Source of the DNA: Chitinophagaceae bacterium UBA3430
GTDB lineage: Bacteria; Bacteroidota; Bacteroidia; Chitinophagales; Chitinophagaceae
Direction of reading: 5' to 3'
DNA length: 8,843 nt
Assembly (NCBI GenBank): GCA_002378975.1
Contig: DFST01000064.1
Span: 7,139-15,981 of the forward strand
Below are positions 7,660-8,843 of the stretch, one piece after another. The position numbers and the translations under genes are program-made. The first letter of the stretch is position 1; every line of letters starts with the position of its first letter. Below the pieces are notes generated by a model. It did not search any database. It worked only from the letters and a program-made list of their open reading frames with translations, and was not told the DNA's origin.

Positions 7660-7764
7660 TTGCCATCTAAATTTCACCTCGAATACAAACATAGAGGGCA
7701 GCATTGTTCATGTTTAGGACCCTGAGCATTACACAAGCTGACAGGGGTCAGTAATTTTCAATGG

Positions 7765-7796
7765 TTGTATGCGCAAACCTTGTAATTTGTAGTTTG
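7765..7796 (+). promoter_or_regulatory. Possible Bacteroidota-type promoter for the histidine kinase
   Basis: TTG at 7765-7767 is followed after 15 bp by TAATTTG (7783-7789) and after 22 bp by TAGTTTG (7790-7796). Both resemble the -7 consensus TAnnTTTG with one spacer base missing. The first would start transcription about 11 bp before the kinase ATG. The support is consensus resemblance and position only. Confidence 0.2.
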
Positions 7797-7806
7797 TTAA
7801 CCTTCC

Positions 7807-8843
7807 ATGCGTCACGTAAAACAATCCACCGTCATCATCGCCTCGTTGCTGGTCTATTTGGCCACGTTGGCCCTGACCTATCGATTGGGTGATTATCGCC
7901 CCTCGGTCAGTGGATTGCTGATCGTTATTTTATTATCTGCCTTTGCGCGCGGTTGGTTGGCGACCTTGCTCGTGGGGATCGGTTCCATGTTCACCATGAC
8001 AATGCTGATCTTGCTGATTGATGGAGATGGATTGCCCATTACACAAGCGATCCTCAGTCAATTATATGCGCTGCTGATCCTGGGCTTGACCATGGGATTG
8101 GTCCTGTACCTAAAAAAAATCCAGCAGAATTATGATAACGAGAAAACCCATTTGGCCTCGTTATTCGAGAATACGACCGAAGGGATCTTGTTAACAAACC
8201 GGGAGGGGCTGATCATTCTGGCGAATCCAGCCGCTGAGCGAATTTTTGGTTACACCGCATCCGAATTGGTGGGTCGCTCGGTTGATTTTTTATTACCCGA
8301 TCGGTCTCAGGGACATCATCCTCAATTGCGTGAAAAGTTTAATCATCAGCCCGCCAACCGCCGGATGGGTACCGGTCGCGAATTGTTTGCCAAACGCAAG
8401 GATGGTTCTGAATTCCCGGTCGAGGTGAGTCTGAGTCACTACCACCGAGAGGAGCAGGTATTTGTGATCGCTTTTATTGTTGACATCACCGAGCGCAAAC
8501 GGGTCGTGCAGGAACTGGAAAAACAACAGCAAGAACTCAAAAAGGTAAATGAACGGATCCAAGGATTGAATGTGGAGCTGGAATTCAAAGTGGAAGAAAG
8601 AACACGCGGGTTGCAAGATGCCTTACATCAAGTGGAAATATCCCAGGCCGAAATGAAGCAGTTGCTCGAACGGGAACGGGAACTGAGCGAGATCAAAAGT
8701 CGATTTGTGTCTCTGGCATCGCATGAATTTCGAACTCCGTTGACTACGATTCTCACCTCTGCCACCTTAGCCTCCAGTTATTCCAAGCAAGATCAGGTGG
8801 AGCTAAGGAAAAAGCACCTAAACCGCATCGAGGAATCTGTCGT
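7807..8843 (+). CDS. Membrane PAS-domain sensor histidine kinase, N-terminal part (truncated by window edge)
   Basis: Two-component sensor kinase that autophosphorylates a histidine and passes the phosphate to a response regulator. The frame is open from the ATG at 7807 to the right edge (345 complete codons). Residues 8-24, about 35-48, 51-71 and 82-102 are hydrophobic, giving three or four membrane segments with only short loops, so there is no sizeable periplasmic sensor. A PAS domain spans about 115-232 (SLFENTTEGILLTNREG, NPAAERIFGY, ending DITERKR at 226-232). A charged coiled coil runs over about 233-300. The HisKA H-box FVSLASHEFRTPLTTIL places the phospho-acceptor at H306. The HATPase domain must lie beyond the window. 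The membrane arrangement resembles DUF4118/KdpD-type modules only loosely. The signal is unknown; PAS may bind a small ligand, or merely relay a membrane signal. Confidence 0.92.
   Translation, partial: MRHVKQSTVIIASLLVYLATLALTYRLGDYRPSVSGLLIVILLSAFARGWLATLLVGIGSMFTMTMLILLIDGDGLPITQAILSQLYALLILGLTMGLVLYLKKIQQNYDNEKTHLASLFENTTEGILLTNREGLIILANPAAERIFGYTASELVGRSVDFLLPDRSQGHHPQLREKFNHQPANRRMGTGRELFAKRKDGSEFPVEVSLSHYHREEQVFVIAFIVDITERKRVVQELEKQQQELKKVNERIQGLNVELEFKVEERTRGLQDALHQVEISQAEMKQLLERERELSEIKSRFVSLASHEFRTPLTTILTSATLASSYSKQDQVELRKKHLNRIEESV

Larger units (their letters stand above)
7569..7806. other. Structured divergent intergenic region between trmD and the histidine kinase
   Basis: This 238-bp stretch has no convincing ORF. 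It holds several inverted repeats: a 9-bp GC-rich hairpin at 7602-7623; a 12-base segment at 7648-7659 that can pair with 7605-7616; a 6-bp stem 7687-7692/7710-7715; and two mutually exclusive stems, 7718-7724/7742-7749 (one bulge) and 7738-7742/7747-7751. The kinase promoter should lie at the right end and a trmD promoter upstream of the hairpins on the other strand. Either a trmD leader or a stand-alone small RNA read from the minus strand would fit. I could not match it to tmRNA or SRP RNA. Confidence 0.5.

Noticed and set aside
7680..7760. SRP (4.5S) RNA on the minus strand, prompted by a TCAGG motif followed by TGCTGCC
   Set aside because: The GGAA-type apical loop and the AGCAGCC side of the conserved internal loop are absent, so the resemblance is probably chance.

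Overview
The window looks like chromosomal DNA of a free-living Bacteroidota (Bacteroidetes) bacterium with roughly 50% GC. The reasons are indirect. Start codons lack clear Shine-Dalgarno sequences. There is a long secreted Vps10/sortilin-like BNR protein of a type common in that phylum. A Tat-exported Gfo/Idh/MocA protein resembles the GH109 glycosidases. trmD stands outside the rpsP-rimM-rplS cluster. The phylum assignment is an inference; the window has no rRNA or other marker that would settle it. No mobile element, CRISPR array, tRNA or phage gene was seen.

Layout, left to right. (1) 1-1168, minus: the N-terminal 389 residues of adenine deaminase (ade), cut by the left edge. (2) A 55-bp divergent gap, then 1224-4334, plus: a 1036-residue secreted multi-Asp-box propeller protein. 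(3) 4324-5358, minus: a membrane fatty acid desaturase, convergent with the propeller gene and overlapping it by 11 bp. (4) 5431-6843, minus: a Tat-signal GH109-like oxidoreductase/glycosidase. (5) 6891-7568, minus: trmD, 47 bp upstream of the GH109-like gene and perhaps co-transcribed with it. (6) 7569-7806: a 238-bp divergent intergenic stretch with several inverted repeats. It includes a GC-rich terminator-like hairpin followed by a T tract on the trmD-sense strand, and a second segment able to pair with that hairpin instead. (7) 7807-8843, plus: a membrane PAS histidine kinase, cut by the right edge just after its phospho-acceptor histidine.

The genes do not form an obvious single pathway: purine salvage (ade), an exported protein of unknown substrate, lipid desaturation, glycan processing, tRNA m1G37 methylation and signalling. 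The most unusual non-coding signal is the structured region upstream of trmD, which could be an attenuator-type leader or a small RNA. A second signal is window-wide: GATC, often as CGATC or GATCG, occurs about three times more often than expected by chance.
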